Source of the DNA: Panaeolus papilionaceus
Lineage: Eukaryota > Basidiomycota > Agaricomycetes > Agaricales
Assembly: GCA_015501605.1 (NCBI GenBank)
Contig: JADNRZ010000002.1
Span: forward strand, 1,860,001 to 1,924,000
Reading direction: 5' to 3'
Length of the DNA stretch: 64,000 bases
Below, piece by piece: positions 1 to 13,400 of this stretch. Within the stretch, counting starts at the first letter, position 1. The number at the start of each line of letters is the position of its first letter. A program made the translations under genes and the position numbers. The notes under the pieces were generated by a model. The model was not told the DNA's origin. It worked only from the letters and a program-made list of their open reading frames with translations, and made no database searches.

Positions 1-101
1 AATCGGCCAAAAAAAGAACCTTGGCTCGGAATCACAACGTTGGGGACTCTTGCGTTAAACCTCTCTCTTACCGCCTCTTCTTTCATCTCCATCTCTTCAC
101 A

Positions 102-880
102 ATGCAGACCTGCCTTAGAGCCGCCCTTCGTACCAGGCTTTCAACTGCCACCCTCCGTCCCCGTGTTGCCGCAACCCCGTCTCTTCTGCGTGCGACACCA
201 TTGAATTTCAGAACTCTCCACAGTGCGTTTTTGAGATTGGTATTCTTCTCCGATACCTCTTTTTTACGCATTTCTAGTTAAAAAGTATACGGTTGAGCAC
301 GAGCTCGTGAACTTTGACGATTCAACAGGAGTAGGCATTATTTCCATTACCGACCATGCCCAATCCGTTCTTGGAGACGTGGTTTTCGTTGAGCTACCTG
401 CAGTCGGCACCGCTGTTGCGCAAGGAGGTACGAGGAATCTCTATTCTACAAATGCTTGACACAACAAACCGACAACATCTTTCAAGACCAAATTGGAGCA
501 GTCGAGAGCGTCAAAGCCGCCTCCGACATCGTGAGTGATTTTGCGTTTGTGTGTATGACCTGCATGCTCAGATAAGTTTCAGTACGCCCCGATTTCCGGA
601 ACGGTCGAGGAAATTAACGAAACCCTTTCCTCGGAACCTGGCCTTCTAAATAAATCTGCTGAAGAGAAAGGTTGGATCAAAGTACATGGATAATGGGTTC
701 GTGTCATTCACACCAGTTTTTTTTTTGTAGGATGGCTCTGCAAGATTAAGCTTTCTGACCCTTCCGAGGTATGTTTACTGTTTATCTGAACTACTGCAAA
801 CTCCAATTTTGACTGTGAACCTTTCGCAGCTGGACAAACTCATGACTCTGGAGGAATACCAAAGCAGCCTTGAGCACTAA
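102..880 (+). CDS. GCV3: Glycine cleavage system H protein, mitochondrial
   Basis: Lipoyl carrier protein that shuttles the aminomethyl group between the P, T and L proteins of the mitochondrial glycine decarboxylase complex. The first exon encodes an Arg-, Ala- and Thr-rich presequence ([20 protein letters not shown]). After the first intron the conserved core begins with [14 protein letters not shown] and continues with [19 protein letters not shown]. The lipoyl site is in [13 protein letters not shown], where the Lys of ESVKA is the attachment residue, followed by [12 protein letters not shown]. The C-terminus [24 protein letters not shown] is also typical. At least five short exons are needed. 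I chose the ATG at 102 because it opens the presequence. The complete H-protein fold is present and the length of about 160 residues is normal. The family is certain; exact exon ends near 540-600 and 660-730 were inferred from frame. Confidence 0.93.
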
Positions 881-1065
881 TGCACTATTTCGACATTGGA
901 TTCAATTGGCCTCAACGCCTCCAACGGCATTCAATTTAGAATTGGCGACATGTTCAACGCAGATCTGCGTTTAAGAGATGGCCATGAGAACGATACGTAG
1001 TTAAACTTCAATTGAATGTCAAATTCTCTAGACAAATGACATAGAACAAATGTGCTGTGATAAAA

Positions 1066-1526
1066 CTATGACGGACGTGACGAGGAGGAAGTTTGAGGCT
1101 CGTATTGGTACTTTTCACCGCGTGCATCCATCCGCTCTTTAGCCTCCTTCAAAGCCCAAGTTTGAATGCTAGTGCAGTAAATACAGGAAATTAATTCGGG
1201 TTCATGGCATGTCTGAAATGGAAGCCTTACCTTGTATCTGGCTTGTAATAGAGCATGACTGTTGCGAAGGCCATGGTTCCAAACATGCCAATGTACCACG
1301 CATTCTCCCAGGTTTCTTTCACTCGCTTTTGACCTGGTAGCGGTGGCTACGAGTAATTGAGATTCAATGTCTACTTGTGCCAAAAAAAAAGACCACGCAC
1401 TTTCTCTCCGAAAAGCCAGCCAGATGGTTCATTGTATTGAGGTGCGCCATGAGAGGCATATCGCCTGCATGGGAGGCGCGAAGAGCTTGCACGAAGTCCC
1501 CTGAGCGCAGCAGCTGAGGACAGCAT
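1066..1526 (-). CDS. NADH:ubiquinone oxidoreductase ESSS subunit (NDUFB11-like)
   Basis: Accessory subunit in the membrane arm of mitochondrial complex I. Three exons join to a protein of about 114 residues. It has an N-terminal targeting stretch (MLSSAAALRGLRASSSRLPCRRYASHG), then YNEPSGWLFGEK, then PPLPGQKRVKETWENAWY, one hydrophobic segment (IGMFGTMAFATVMLYY) and KPDT. The last exon reads SIQTWALKEAKERMDARGE. The order GWLFGEK - PPGQKR - W(E)xxWY - membrane helix - YYKPDT - WAxxEAK is the ESSS family pattern as I know it. I took the Met at 1526 because it starts the presequence; a further in-frame codon lies upstream at 1589 but would add non-conserved residues. It converges on the H-protein gene to the left. 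Confidence 0.88.
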
Positions 1527-1789
1527 GGATAGACGACAAAAGACCGAAAAGGTGGGTGAGGGAAGCTGAAACGACGATGATTGAGGCACTAGGCGTTATA
1601 CGACGTTGGACTCCCGAGCCTTACCTTGCTAAAGCTTCTGACAATCAACAACAAACATAACTTCATTTCATCAAACTATTGACTAGTAACTCTTTACTCA
1701 GTCGAATATTCAAGCCATCACTAAAATTATTGAAACACTCATTGCTTTTACACTACCTATATATCCCTAAATTTATTAGTTGAACACAT

Positions 1790-2776
1790 CTATATACTCC
1801 TGGACATAATGTCGTAGTCTGCCTTATTCTCCATCAAGTCTTCCATATCAGCGAATCTTTCTGTTTCTTTGCCTGTTATATACCCCGGGGATGTCGAGTC
1901 AATCACGAAGCTGTAAAAGTAGTGAGCGACCCGGTATGTAGCCCAATGAGTTCCATAAATACCCGATTTTTTGATAGAAAGCAAGGGCACGGGTATTTGC
2001 TGGGGCAGACGAGGTAAGATCGACGAAATGCCACTGGCAGCTGATGCGATAAAATACACCAACCATGGAGGACTGTCAGCATGACCTTCCGCATGTTATA
2101 CACTTTGCACAGAGTAGACAGTTCCTCTAGTAATTTGTTTCCCAGCCCACTTCCCTGCAAGGAAGAATCCACCTGGATGTCATAACTAGAAGACGCGGTA
2201 CAATTAACGACAAAGAGGTAAACCAAAGCGGCAATCCGCACCAATAAATGATGTTCTCTTCTTCCTCCATTTCGAATCGAAACATGACGAATGCGACCAG
2301 CTTAGCATTGCTCTCTGAGTAAATCAGTATAAATCGTGAAAGCGGGTCAAATAACTCTCGTCGCTTCGCAAGGGGATCCCAACCAAACGAAGAATTTACG
2401 TATCTGTATAGCAAATGAGGTCATTTGAGCCAGATAATGAATGATAAACGATCAAGCGCACAGGTTGTACATATTAGTTTCAAAAATCGCCCATACCGAT
2501 GTGCGCTGGGTTTCATCCAAAGTAGTTGAATGCTGAACTTGCAAGGTGACGCTCCTGACTCAATATTGGGGACCAGCGGGTTTGAGAAATGCAATCAAGG
2601 TCGTACCAGTCCGATACTTTATATTCAGAAGTTAAGTGTGACTGGATGTCCTGAGCTGAGGCCTAAAAGAAATACGAAGGCCTGTTTGGTGAATTTCTAT
2701 TGAGGAACCACGAGAGCAAAAAGCCATCCCTTACTTTATTGGCGAAACGAACAACTTTAGAGAAACACATTGACAT
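1790..2776 (-). CDS. NAA40: N-alpha-acetyltransferase 40 (NatD, histone H4/H2A N-terminal acetyltransferase)
   Basis: GNAT enzyme that in other eukaryotes acetylates the N-terminal Ser of histones H4 and H2A. Seven exons give roughly 210 residues. Recognisable blocks, in order: SVWAIFETNMYNLY then VNSSFGWDPLAKRRELFD (matching the NM...LYxxSSxGW block of human NAA40), RFILIYSESNAKLVAFVMFRF, IIYCYDIQVDSS, the acetyl-CoA loop LQGSGLGNKLLEEL, VYNMRKVMLTVLHANTRALAFYQKIGF, VIDSTSPGY and a C-terminal YDIMSR. The start was placed at 2776, where ATG TCA ATG opens an exon reading MSMCFSKVVRFANK directly into a good donor. The joins at 2462/2403 and in the IIYC-YDIQ block restore family residues exactly, which supports the model. 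It is divergent from RIO2, sharing a promoter of about 250 bp. Confidence 0.88.
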
Positions 2777-3023
2777 CAGCTGTTTAATTTTCCACTCGTA
2801 CAGTGGTTGGTTCGAGGAGATAAGTCAATGTACTGGTTATAATGAAAGGATAACGCTTGACGAATGTCGCGTAGCTACTGGTCCGGGTTACAGGCATGCC
2901 CATTTAGGCAACATCTCATAAATGCGTCCAAATTTGGGAATCGGTGTCTAATCATAATTTTGCAGAGCACATCCACCATCCAAAAAAACACTTTTGAGCG
3001 ATAATCTTGCTCATCTATAAACC

Positions 3024-5006
<1,983 letters not shown>

Positions 5007-5283
5007 TGTCTTTTTCTGCCTTTTTCGTGTGTTACTTCAATTACATCTTGGTAGTACTTAGTCCTGTTGTATTTTCATAGCCCGTTCCCAGTCATGCTAG
5101 CTTAGTAGCTATATTCAATCAAGTTGATTGCATGGAGTAACTGCGGAGTCTGATTTTAGTTCCCACGGTGAAGTGTTGCGAGGGATGGTGATGACTTGCT
5201 TACACAGTTATTATCATTCTCTATCATTCTTGTACACTCCTTTTATCAGTTAACGATTGATATACCACCTACCATCCAATACT

Positions 5284-6081
5284 ATGGACAAAGCAGATCT
5301 CGAAACTTATCAGGTCCAACTCTCTCAAGTGGAACTTGCGCTGTCTGCAGAACCTTCTAACACCGAGCTAAGCTCTCTAAGGGACGAACTCAAAGAGCTG
5401 ATAGAACTCGCTCAAGCAGCCATAGCCCAAGCGGAAGCCTCTTCAACTTCCAAAGCAGAATCTCGGAAACAATCCAACTCGACACCGACTCATACCTGGG
5501 AAGCTGGTGATGAATGTCTGGCCAAATACTCCGCGGACGGTCAATGGTACCCTGCACGGATAACTTCCATTGGTGGGGCCGTGGAGAATCGGGTGTACAG
5601 CATTGTTTTCAAAGGGTACAACACCACCGAGCTTTTAAAAGCACCGGAAATTAAACCACTACCGGCGAACTACATACCAAGTGTACCATCAGCATCTAAT
5701 AAACGCAAACTGACCAAGGCGGAGGAAGAGGAGAGGGAGAAGAAGAAGAAGAAAAACGAAAAGAAATTGGAAACAAGAGCGGCTAAAGCGAAGGAGCAGA
5801 CGCAAAAGCAGGCTACATGGCAAAAGTTTGCGAAAAAATCTGAAAAGAAAGGTGTTCATATTGCCGGTGTTGCTGGGACAAGCATATTCAAGACGCCGGA
5901 CAACCCATTAGGCAGAGGTTTGAGACGCAATTTTCATTCCATATTCCGCCGCTGACGTCCATCTCAATGCTGTCGTCTTATAACTTCATCAGTTGGTGTT
6001 ACTGGCAGTGGCAAAGGCATGACAGAGGTCGCCTCCAAAAGCAAACATAAGTTCGAGTCTAAGGAAGACGAACCCCTCTAG
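5284..6081 (+). CDS. Tudor-domain splicing factor SPF30 / SMNDC1
   Basis: Spliceosome assembly factor with one Tudor domain that binds symmetric dimethyl-arginine on Sm proteins. The N-terminal 60 residues (MDKADLETYQVQLSQVELAL...LIELAQAAIAQ) form a heptad-rich helix as in human SMNDC1. The Tudor domain spans about residues 74-130 (WEAGDECLAKYSADGQWYPARI, then VYSIVFKGYNTTELL). A Lys/Glu-rich linker follows. Reading straight through gives a frame ending at 5955, but an intron at 5918-5992 joins PDNPLGR to VGVTGSGKGMTE, which is the conserved C-terminus of the family, so the true stop is at 6081. Predicted length is 240 residues, close to the human protein. The upstream TTG-opened extension is not used; the ATG at 5284 starts the conserved helix. 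Confidence 0.9.
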
Positions 6082-7027
6082 AGCTGTAAGCGTCTGTCAC
6101 ACTACCATTTTAAATGAGCAACTGATAGGCAGAGCCTTGCCCAATACTAGACATTATGATTACTTTGTCTTCTTCCTGTCGTCAGGTTTCAGCATTTCCG
6201 CATCGACCAGCCGTTCGCAATGTACCATTAGCGTCCTGATGGATAGACGATCATCGACGATAGAATGAGTGTTACTTTCTGATTTTAATCAAGAGTATTA
6301 TCTATTCTAACCGCACCCCTCCCTTTTTTTTTTCGCTGGCAAGTAGCGTGAATCACCATATTGACTTGACTAGATTGTATGTAATTGATGTCTGTGTAAC
6401 CATCCTTATTACAATGAGCTCGAAAGTTCACATACGTTGGGCAATTGCACCAATTGACATCGTCGCTCATCCACGCAAAGCTCCACATATGGTTCTGATG
6501 TTCAAAGGAGGATCTCATCCTTGTCGCACGTTGGCCAGGATTTCCGCACATGGTATGACAGTTGCCTAAAGCGAACCCAAAGCGGTCGAGCAATAAATAT
6601 GCTGATGTAACTGTTGCTATCTGTCTCCCAAGTACCCGCCCGGCATTTCTCCAGATGGAGTCAATGAGACCCTTATAGGTGATCAATTAGAATTTATACG
6701 AAAAAAAGAACCTGTGATGGAAGATAGAGCGGACGTAGACGCTTCTCGAGCCTCCGCGCTTGAAAGATTCAAAACTCGGTTGATCTTGCGGCGGCGTAAG
6801 GATAAGTTTAATATCCTTCTCGTACACAACACCTATGAGTCGACACACCAGACGTCATTGGCACTAGTTGACTTGTTCACAGTATTGTGTTTAGCGCCCA
6901 AGAGTTATAGAAGGAATTATAGGGAGGGAAAGCAATAAACCAGGATGGTAATCATAATTTGGCTACTATACTCGAAATTAAGTAATTTAAATGCACAACT
7001 TGTCCAAAAAATCAAATGCAGTCCTGG
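6082..7027. other. Intergenic stretch with unsupported open frames
   Basis: Between SPF30 (plus) and the unknown minus-strand gene. The longest open frame is on the minus strand at 6285-6686 (about 130 codons, no ATG at its start, Cys- and His-containing, unlike anything I recognise). A plus-strand frame at 6717-6938 begins MEDRADVDASRASALERFKTR and is highly charged. Neither connects to convincing exons. I treat both as chance or as remnants, and would not annotate a gene here without transcripts. Confidence 0.5.
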
Positions 7028-8094
7028 CTAGCAATGCTCGGGTGGGAAGCTTGCGAGAATCTTCTGAAGATCGCCGTTCTGTATCCGAGAAAGTATTATC
7101 AGCAACCGAACGGGATGTGAAGGACAGGAAAGGGAATCTGATATCGGATGTTCTCTCGCAGAATGTGTTGAAGAAGAACGGTGAATTGAAACACATACCG
7201 CTCGTGCCAGCTCCAACAGCTGAAGTTTATAGACTGTTGAATCGTGAAAGAGGCCCGAAACCATACTCTAGAAGAAATAGATAAATTTAGGCTTGTTTTT
7301 GAGTAAGGATGTGAAAGGGTTTCGAATCTCGACTCACCTTGGCTGTCTTACGGTTGAGACCAACATGGCGATCCAGTTCGGCCTCGCCGACAGGGTAATG
7401 GCCCATACTGAAGTGATTATTGTTAAAAGTTCGACAAATACCTCCCGGTTAGAGGCGATGAACTTACTCGGCCAGAATCTGGTGCATGTGGTCGATGTGG
7501 TGCTCTAAGCTCGATATGTATATTTTGCGACGGTTAGGAGCGTTTATAGTGGATCTATATAAGATGTCACAATGTCATCAAGTCTATACTATAAGCCATA
7601 GCTCTGGTACATGTTTCTACTCACAGTTCGTATGGGGAAAAGATGGCTTTCTCGAATGCGTGGTTCCATATGCGCCGGCGCTTAACTTCGTCCTTCTTGG
7701 CAAGGCGCGCATAAGGATTGTGAAATTGAGATTGTTTGCCGGGTATAGATGGTTGAATTCGTGGTCTAGAGAGTCGGGGTGCTGGGCTAGATGACGCGCC
7801 AGGTAGGATACGGGTTGTAACCGGAACTGTCGCAAGAACTGGCGTCCTTGATTGACGAGAAGACTCCTCGGATGGTATGAATGGCTGTGGGAGGTAGCTA
7901 GTCATCTGTGGATCCAGTATAAAGCTCTGCGGCACCGTAACAGGGGTAGTATCATCTGGGGCGGCAGGGTATGTGGTGGGGTCGAACGAATAAGGTTGTG
8001 AGATGTTGTCATGGGACGAGAAGTAATCGAATGCTGTTTGAACTTGGATTTGTTGGTGGTAGTGAGCAGTTGGCTGCTGTGGATGGGCATACAT
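7028..8094 (-). CDS. Conserved basidiomycete protein of unknown function with basic/leucine-rich helical core
   Basis: Not a family I can name. The first exon encodes a low-complexity Pro/Ser/Gln-rich half (MYAHPQQPTAHYHQQ...). A basic region follows (KKDEVKRRRIWNHAFEKAIFSPYEL), then STINAPNRRKIYISSLEHHIDHMHQILAE, DMGHYPVGEAELDRHVGLNRKTAK and SMVSGLFHDSTVYKLQLLELARA, and the end is NGDLQKILASFPPEHC. Five exons were joined; each junction keeps an amphipathic, Leu-spaced pattern open. The RR-rich stretch followed by Leu repeats suggests a DNA-binding or dimerising helix (bZIP/bHLH-like), but this is inference. It lies head-to-head with the gene at 8702, whose C-terminal half is similar in pattern, so the two are probably paralogues. 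Confidence 0.7.
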
Positions 8095-8701
8095 GACGTT
8101 GAGAGTCGTGAATTGAGGTGTTCAAGGACGAAGGAACTGCGACTGGTGTTTAGTATAGGAATAATAATAATAATAAATATAATAATAATAAAGAGCAATT
8201 GATATCTGATGCGTACGTATGGCTGTCAAGGGTTGGACACTTGACTTGAACTCCGATCCGCACCAGATCAGGATGTTTGTCGACGAGCATGAATCTGATC
8301 TCAAAAAATTTAGCAATCTCAATTTGATCTTGTATCCGTTGCAGGGTCGTCGTTCTGTATCTATCAAGCTCAAGCTGTCTCGATTCGTTCCCAAAAACTT
8401 GTTTTATTTATCTTCAACATTCAACAGACATGTCTCTACCTCGTTGTGTACCCAAGAAAATGAATAAATCAAAATTTAAAGGCCCTGTCCTTCGTAGGTA
8501 ATGGAGAGAGATTTACAGAAATCTGAGGCCCAGTTTGGGCCGACTTCTTGCGTTGAAACCGTGGGAGGGTAAACGCTGTATGAGCATTCGAAAGTGTCGA
8601 CCCAGAGATCTGCGTAGATCTTACCTTAAAAACCTGCGATTCTTACATTTTGTTACACCCACAGTTTATTGTCGACGACCTAGGTTCTTGAAAAAAAAAC
8701 C
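8095..8701. promoter_or_regulatory. Divergent intergenic region between two related unknown genes
   Basis: Shared upstream region of the genes at 7028-8094 (minus) and 8702-9643 (plus). It contains an ATA-type microsatellite at 8161-8192 and an 82-codon plus-strand frame starting at 8219 that has no recognisable features and no linked exons. No specific regulatory site could be identified by eye. Confidence 0.5.
8161..8192. repeat. Trinucleotide microsatellite (ATA/AAT)n with one interruption
   Basis: Ten or so tandem AAT-type units broken once by an AAATAT variant. It is in the divergent upstream region, not in coding sequence. Confidence 0.9.
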
Positions 8702-9643
8702 ATGTTCCCCTCGCAGCTTCATCACCCAGACCATTACACCGTAAGTCGGTCAACGTTGCTGGTAGCTTTTTATTTACCGAAGGACTTGATTTAGTTCTCC
8801 ATCTTACATCAGGAGATAGAGCAGAGACAGCCACCTATCCTTCACGCTCCCATTCCTCTATCAGTCCAAATACCTCTCCTTCAGGAACCCCTTCAGTCCC
8901 TTCATCATGGCATCTGTAATGATACACCACGCCCACCGAGTCCACCAATGCGTCGTTCTATCCATGGCTTCGATTTGTTGCCCACCGATCGCGAGTCCAG
9001 ATACTACACCGTCGCTGCCGCACAGCAACCTGGAGCCGGAAGGCTTACCTTCCCGACTCCGAGCGAACTCTTGACAGACATGGCCAACTCCCCAGACAGT
9101 TTGTCTTCGAATAGTTCAGGAGAGTCATGGGGGTCGAGCTCATCTGCAAACAAGGCGCGTCGTCGGGTAGTGGCCGAATCAATCGGATTTGATTCGACAG
9201 ATCCGTAAGTACGAGCACTTGCTCAACGAGGCCACTGACTTGACTCTTGGGCTAGGGACACGATTACATCTCATGACAAAAAAAGGCACTACCTCGAATG
9301 TCTAGAGAGCTACATTAGCTTTCTAAACAGCTATTTCGAATCCATAGGTGCACCTATTCCTCCCCTCACCCGTTTCGAGCACCAAAAAGAATTGGATAAT
9401 AGGTCCATAAGAGTAAGTAAAGCACTCGATAGTAATAAAGCGGTCGCTGATATACATTGAAATAGACGCTACTTGTTTATATGACGCACAGGGCAGAGGA
9501 GCTTTGTCTATCGAAGGAACGGGAAGAGAAACGGGTGCGCATCATCTTCGGTTGAACCTGGGCGCATTTAGATCGTTTTTGTTTAGTGGCTGCAGTTAAA
9601 GGAGAGCGTGGCTCGTCGAGAAGCGCAATTTGCCTGCGACTGA
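8702..9643 (+). CDS. Conserved unknown protein, coiled-coil C-terminus; likely paralogue of the divergent neighbour
   Basis: First exon MFPSQLHHPDHYT ends at a GTAAGT donor. The next exon stays open through FSILHQEIEQRQPPILHAPIPL and into MRRSIHGFDLLPTDRESRYYTV, then a Ser-rich stretch and KARRRVVAESIGFDSTDP. Later exons give HDKKRHYLECLESYISFLNSYFES, IGAPIPPLTRFEHQKELDNRSIR, TLLVYMTHRAEELCLSKEREEKR and a final LKESVARREAQFACD. The block from KRHYLECLE to the end lines up with RRKIYISSLEHHID...LELARANGDLQK of the neighbour at 7028-8094: basic start, Leu-spaced helix, a His/Gly-Pro turn and a second charged helix. No catalytic motif is visible. A role in dimerisation or transcription is only a guess. 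The start at 8702 is the first ATG that links to the long exon. Confidence 0.7.
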
Positions 9644-10499
9644 ATTTTTCAAAATGTATATTATCCTGTGTGGCTTTTGAGCCTTGTTAGATTTTTCTTT
9701 CAAGGACACGTCGACGCTCATTCTCTTGATGTATAGATAGTTTCGAATACAAGCCATTGCGCGATCCTAATCATTACCTACCCGAAATCAATACTTTATT
9801 CCTAGAAATTGCCTCAATGTGACAGAATATGATGTTGACAGGACGTTGTAAGACATGAGCATCGGGCCAGGGTATCAAGTCCTTAGAATGGCTCCTCTAA
9901 CCATTTAAAACTCAATTCTGAGCAATATACCCCCTAAATTGCACATATGGGTGGAAAAAAGAGATTCGGACCGGCTTACTGACGAGATCCACTCACAATT
10001 ACTCACCGCAGACTCACAATGTGTGTACATGTGGAAGAGGTCGGCAAGGAGTCCCTACTTGGAAAGGGAGAAAACCTCTCTGTGACTGCGGCGGGATCTC
10101 GAATCAAAGAGCTGTCAGCCGCTTTTTTTTCGCATCGTATCGCATCGCGCTTCTGCTCTCAAGAGTCCCGTCACCATGTCCCGCCTTCAGAGTTCTTCCG
10201 CCCCACCAACTGTTCAACGTTCGTTCAATAATAAATAAATAAATAGTAGTTAAATTACGTCATCATTAATCGAAATGCTCTCAGGCTCACAATAAGGCAA
10301 GTGCGACAACTTGCTCTGGGTCATCACCACGAATATTAAATACTGACCTTTGGTTTCATTCAATAGCGGACAAGTTCAAGATCATCCTAAGCGCAAAGGC
10401 AGAAAATACTGATACAGGGAGATAAAGACCTCCAGAGGGTCTCAGGCTAACTGAAAGACGGGGATTTCAAGCGTTATTGGCGTCCTGCTTGACAAAGTC
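9644..10499. other. Intergenic stretch, nothing coding identified
   Basis: Contains a short TAAA repeat near 10226-10246 and two overlapping frames of about 70 codons at 10019-10242 that look like chance frames. The part nearest 10500 is the MED5 promoter/5' UTR. Confidence 0.5.
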
Positions 10500-13400
10500 A
10501 TGTCTTTGGCAGACTTAACTCGTAATGCTTTTCAGAGCGGTGTCACCGCTAAAAAAGTAGGTCATACCTCTTCCATTTCTCATCTATATCTGCTTTATAA
10601 CCAGTTGGTTCACGCCATCTATATTAGTGGCTGGGACTATGCAAACTCCTGATCTCGAAAAATTCGAGCAGTCAGAACCCTGATATTGTTGCCAGCGATC
10701 TCAGCAGTGAGTATAGACGAATTGAATAAAGAGACAGCGAAAGCTCATGCTCTCTATTTCCTATAGATTCCGTACTGGCCTTATTTCGTGTTTATCCTGG
10801 GGACACTGATTTACAAGATTATCTGGCGACGGCCATTCAAGACGGTATACTCCCCGTTTCGATTTTTGTTCCAACGTTCCTCCAGGCAGCTCGATCTACC
10901 GAACTTCACAAGACTGCAACACTCAATAACCTTTGTCGCATTGTTCTCGACGCGTATTATGCGTCTGGCCTACCCAGCCCTCGAGGTTTTATTGTCTCGG
11001 GGCACGAATCACCAGCTGCGATGGCATCTTTTTTGCAAGATGGATTGGTATTGCTGCGAACGGCGTATTCCCTCCCTATATCACACTTCCATCCCGTTAC
11101 GACATCCGTCTCAGAGTTCATTGCGTTATTGACGGCGTGTATAACTTCTTTGTCTCAATTCCCTCCCGTTCAAGCAACCGCGTGCTTCAGTGACCTGAAC
11201 GAACTCTTGACCAATTATCCCCTCTTACCAAACCTCCGACAAGCGCTCGATTCCCTCATGTTGACATTATCCGTGACTTTTGGAGATGATCTCAAAGTTA
11301 TTCAACACACTCAAATACCTCATGCCCCACTCCCCACAAGTAGTGGAAGTAAAGCCGACGTGTTTGGACCTAGTTCCGATACGGATATAATTTCCTTAGG
11401 GTTATTGCTGAACCACCTGGTAACTACCACGCTTTCTTCTCTGGCCACCCGCCCTTTCGTCCTTTTTGTCTTCTCCCGCTTCAAGACGAAGGTGCTGATC
11501 GATCATTTATATAGGTTACAAATCGTGCGCATGAATATGGGGCAGGCGACAAAAAGAATGCTGTGGCGCTGCTCGTGACTGCTTTCCGCTGGTCCTCTTG
11601 GACACCGACGGTATACTATACCCAGCTCCTTCTTTCTGCATTCACCTGCTTAGCCCAATATGCCAGCAATGCGTGGTTGTGGAAGGCCTTTCTTACTGGA
11701 AGGGTAGGTCACAGTTGTACTTTGTATAACGGTATTCTCATAATTGGTGGTCTCTGCCACTATTTTCGGTAGCTACCTGCCCTGCTGGCTTCATTTGAGG
11801 AAGTTATCAACACAGACAACCCTAATACAGATCTGGTAATAAACATCCGAATCCTTGTCTTTCTTCATAGAATCATTATCACTTTACTCATATCCAGTTA
11901 GCACGGCGGTTTAAGGAATGCGTTGACAGCCTTATTCCAAAGACGAGTATCCCTGGATCTTATGAGCGCAGGTGATACAGTTCTGCGGCAGGGCGCAGTC
12001 TCTGTCGAGGATTCGTAAGTTGTCCTATGCCTTCCTTTCCTGCGTCTCGCCATCGATGTTATATTGCCGTCGCCGTTCGCTCAGGACTGACTATCTTCAC
12101 CCAGCAGCCGCTCCTACAAGCGCGAACTACTGGCACAGCTCTGCAGGGCTGACCTAATCCCTCCCTCCCTTGCGTCGCAGTTGGATAGTGCATATGTCCA
12201 TGACACTCTGCCCAAATGGTACACCGAGTCACATGATGGTAATCATACCAACGCTGATCTGCTTGTAAGTTAATATTATTCCTTTTGTACCTTCTTGACC
12301 ACGATTGTACACGTATATAGCCTTATCTAGAGTCTAAGCTGGGTCCGGACATGAAGATTGAAGATTTTGAGGTCTGGGCGACACGTATATGGCGCGATAG
12401 CAACTTACAGTCCACTTTTGCGGATGCACTCCTCAAGGCGAGTTCGTTTCTGAACATATCCCAAATGTCCTGTCCTTATGATCATCTATACGCAGAGATT
12501 TAACGTTGCAGCTGCATCACTAGACGCCGAAGGCTTTGGGCATCTTTGTAAAATTTTGTATACATATGAACGCGCCTTGGATATTGTATCGCTTCATGTT
12601 AGTGTTATCAACCTTGTCCACAGGGCCTTGGTGTTCTTGGAGGACTACGATTGCGAGACAGTTGGTAAGTTATGCTATCCGAAAATTACTTGCTCTCCCC
12701 GATGTTGAGCTGATGTGTTTTAGGTGACCCACAAACTGCCGTCAGAAATTTAGGGGATGTGGTATTGTTCGTTCAATACACCATCGGACGATTTAAGGTA
12801 TGAATGTGTTCATTACCAACATTTCATTACTTCGATCGTCTGACCTCCTTCCCTTTGTAGTTTGAACACAAGGAAATAACGCGGGACAACAGGACTGTAT
12901 CTACAGGCACATTGACAACCATCGAAAGGTCTGGTCAAGATCGGGCCCAAGATGACGCCAACACATACAACGCGTGGTACAAAGTTTTGTTTGACACCAA
13001 CAGCGAAGGTATCGAGGATAACATCTTCAGGTTCGCAACGACGCGGAATATTTCTAGCCTCGTTGCTTATCTATTCGTTGCAGGTCTACCAAACTGAAGG
13101 TCTTATTGAGGATCGCGCCCCGCCTGATCGCGAATGCTCTCACACACACGACGGGCGCTAGTCAGAAGATGGACAAACTCGACAAGGAGGTTCTCTTCAA
13201 TGGTGTTTCTTATTTTACGGAGCCGCTGCTAAACTGGACCCTCGTTCCCGTTGTAAGAAGCATCATCAAGGAAATCCAAAAAAACATGTGAGTCTGTGTG
13301 GCGCCGTTCCCACTTCTTGTCATTTTGAACATTCCCAATTTTGAACAATGTTGCCTTCCAGATCTAATCCGAGTATCCACGATGAAGTCCTCCAAATACT

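Noticed and set aside
6285..6686. Minus-strand frame of about 130 codons with several Cys and His
   Set aside because: It begins at a non-ATG codon, does not join convincingly to upstream exons, and resembles no family I know. Kept only as a note in the intergenic entry.
6991..7284. Plus-strand 97-codon frame MHNLSKKSNAVLASN...
   Set aside because: Antisense to the last exons and introns of the unknown gene at 7028-8094, whose exon joins give a coherent protein.
7028..9643. Possible homeodomain mating-type locus because of the divergent gene pair
   Set aside because: Neither protein contains the WFxNxR homeodomain motif, so the A-type mating locus is not supported.
10019..10242. Two overlapping 70-codon plus-strand frames upstream of MED5
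   Set aside because: No conserved pattern, and they lie over a short simple repeat; probably untranslated sequence.
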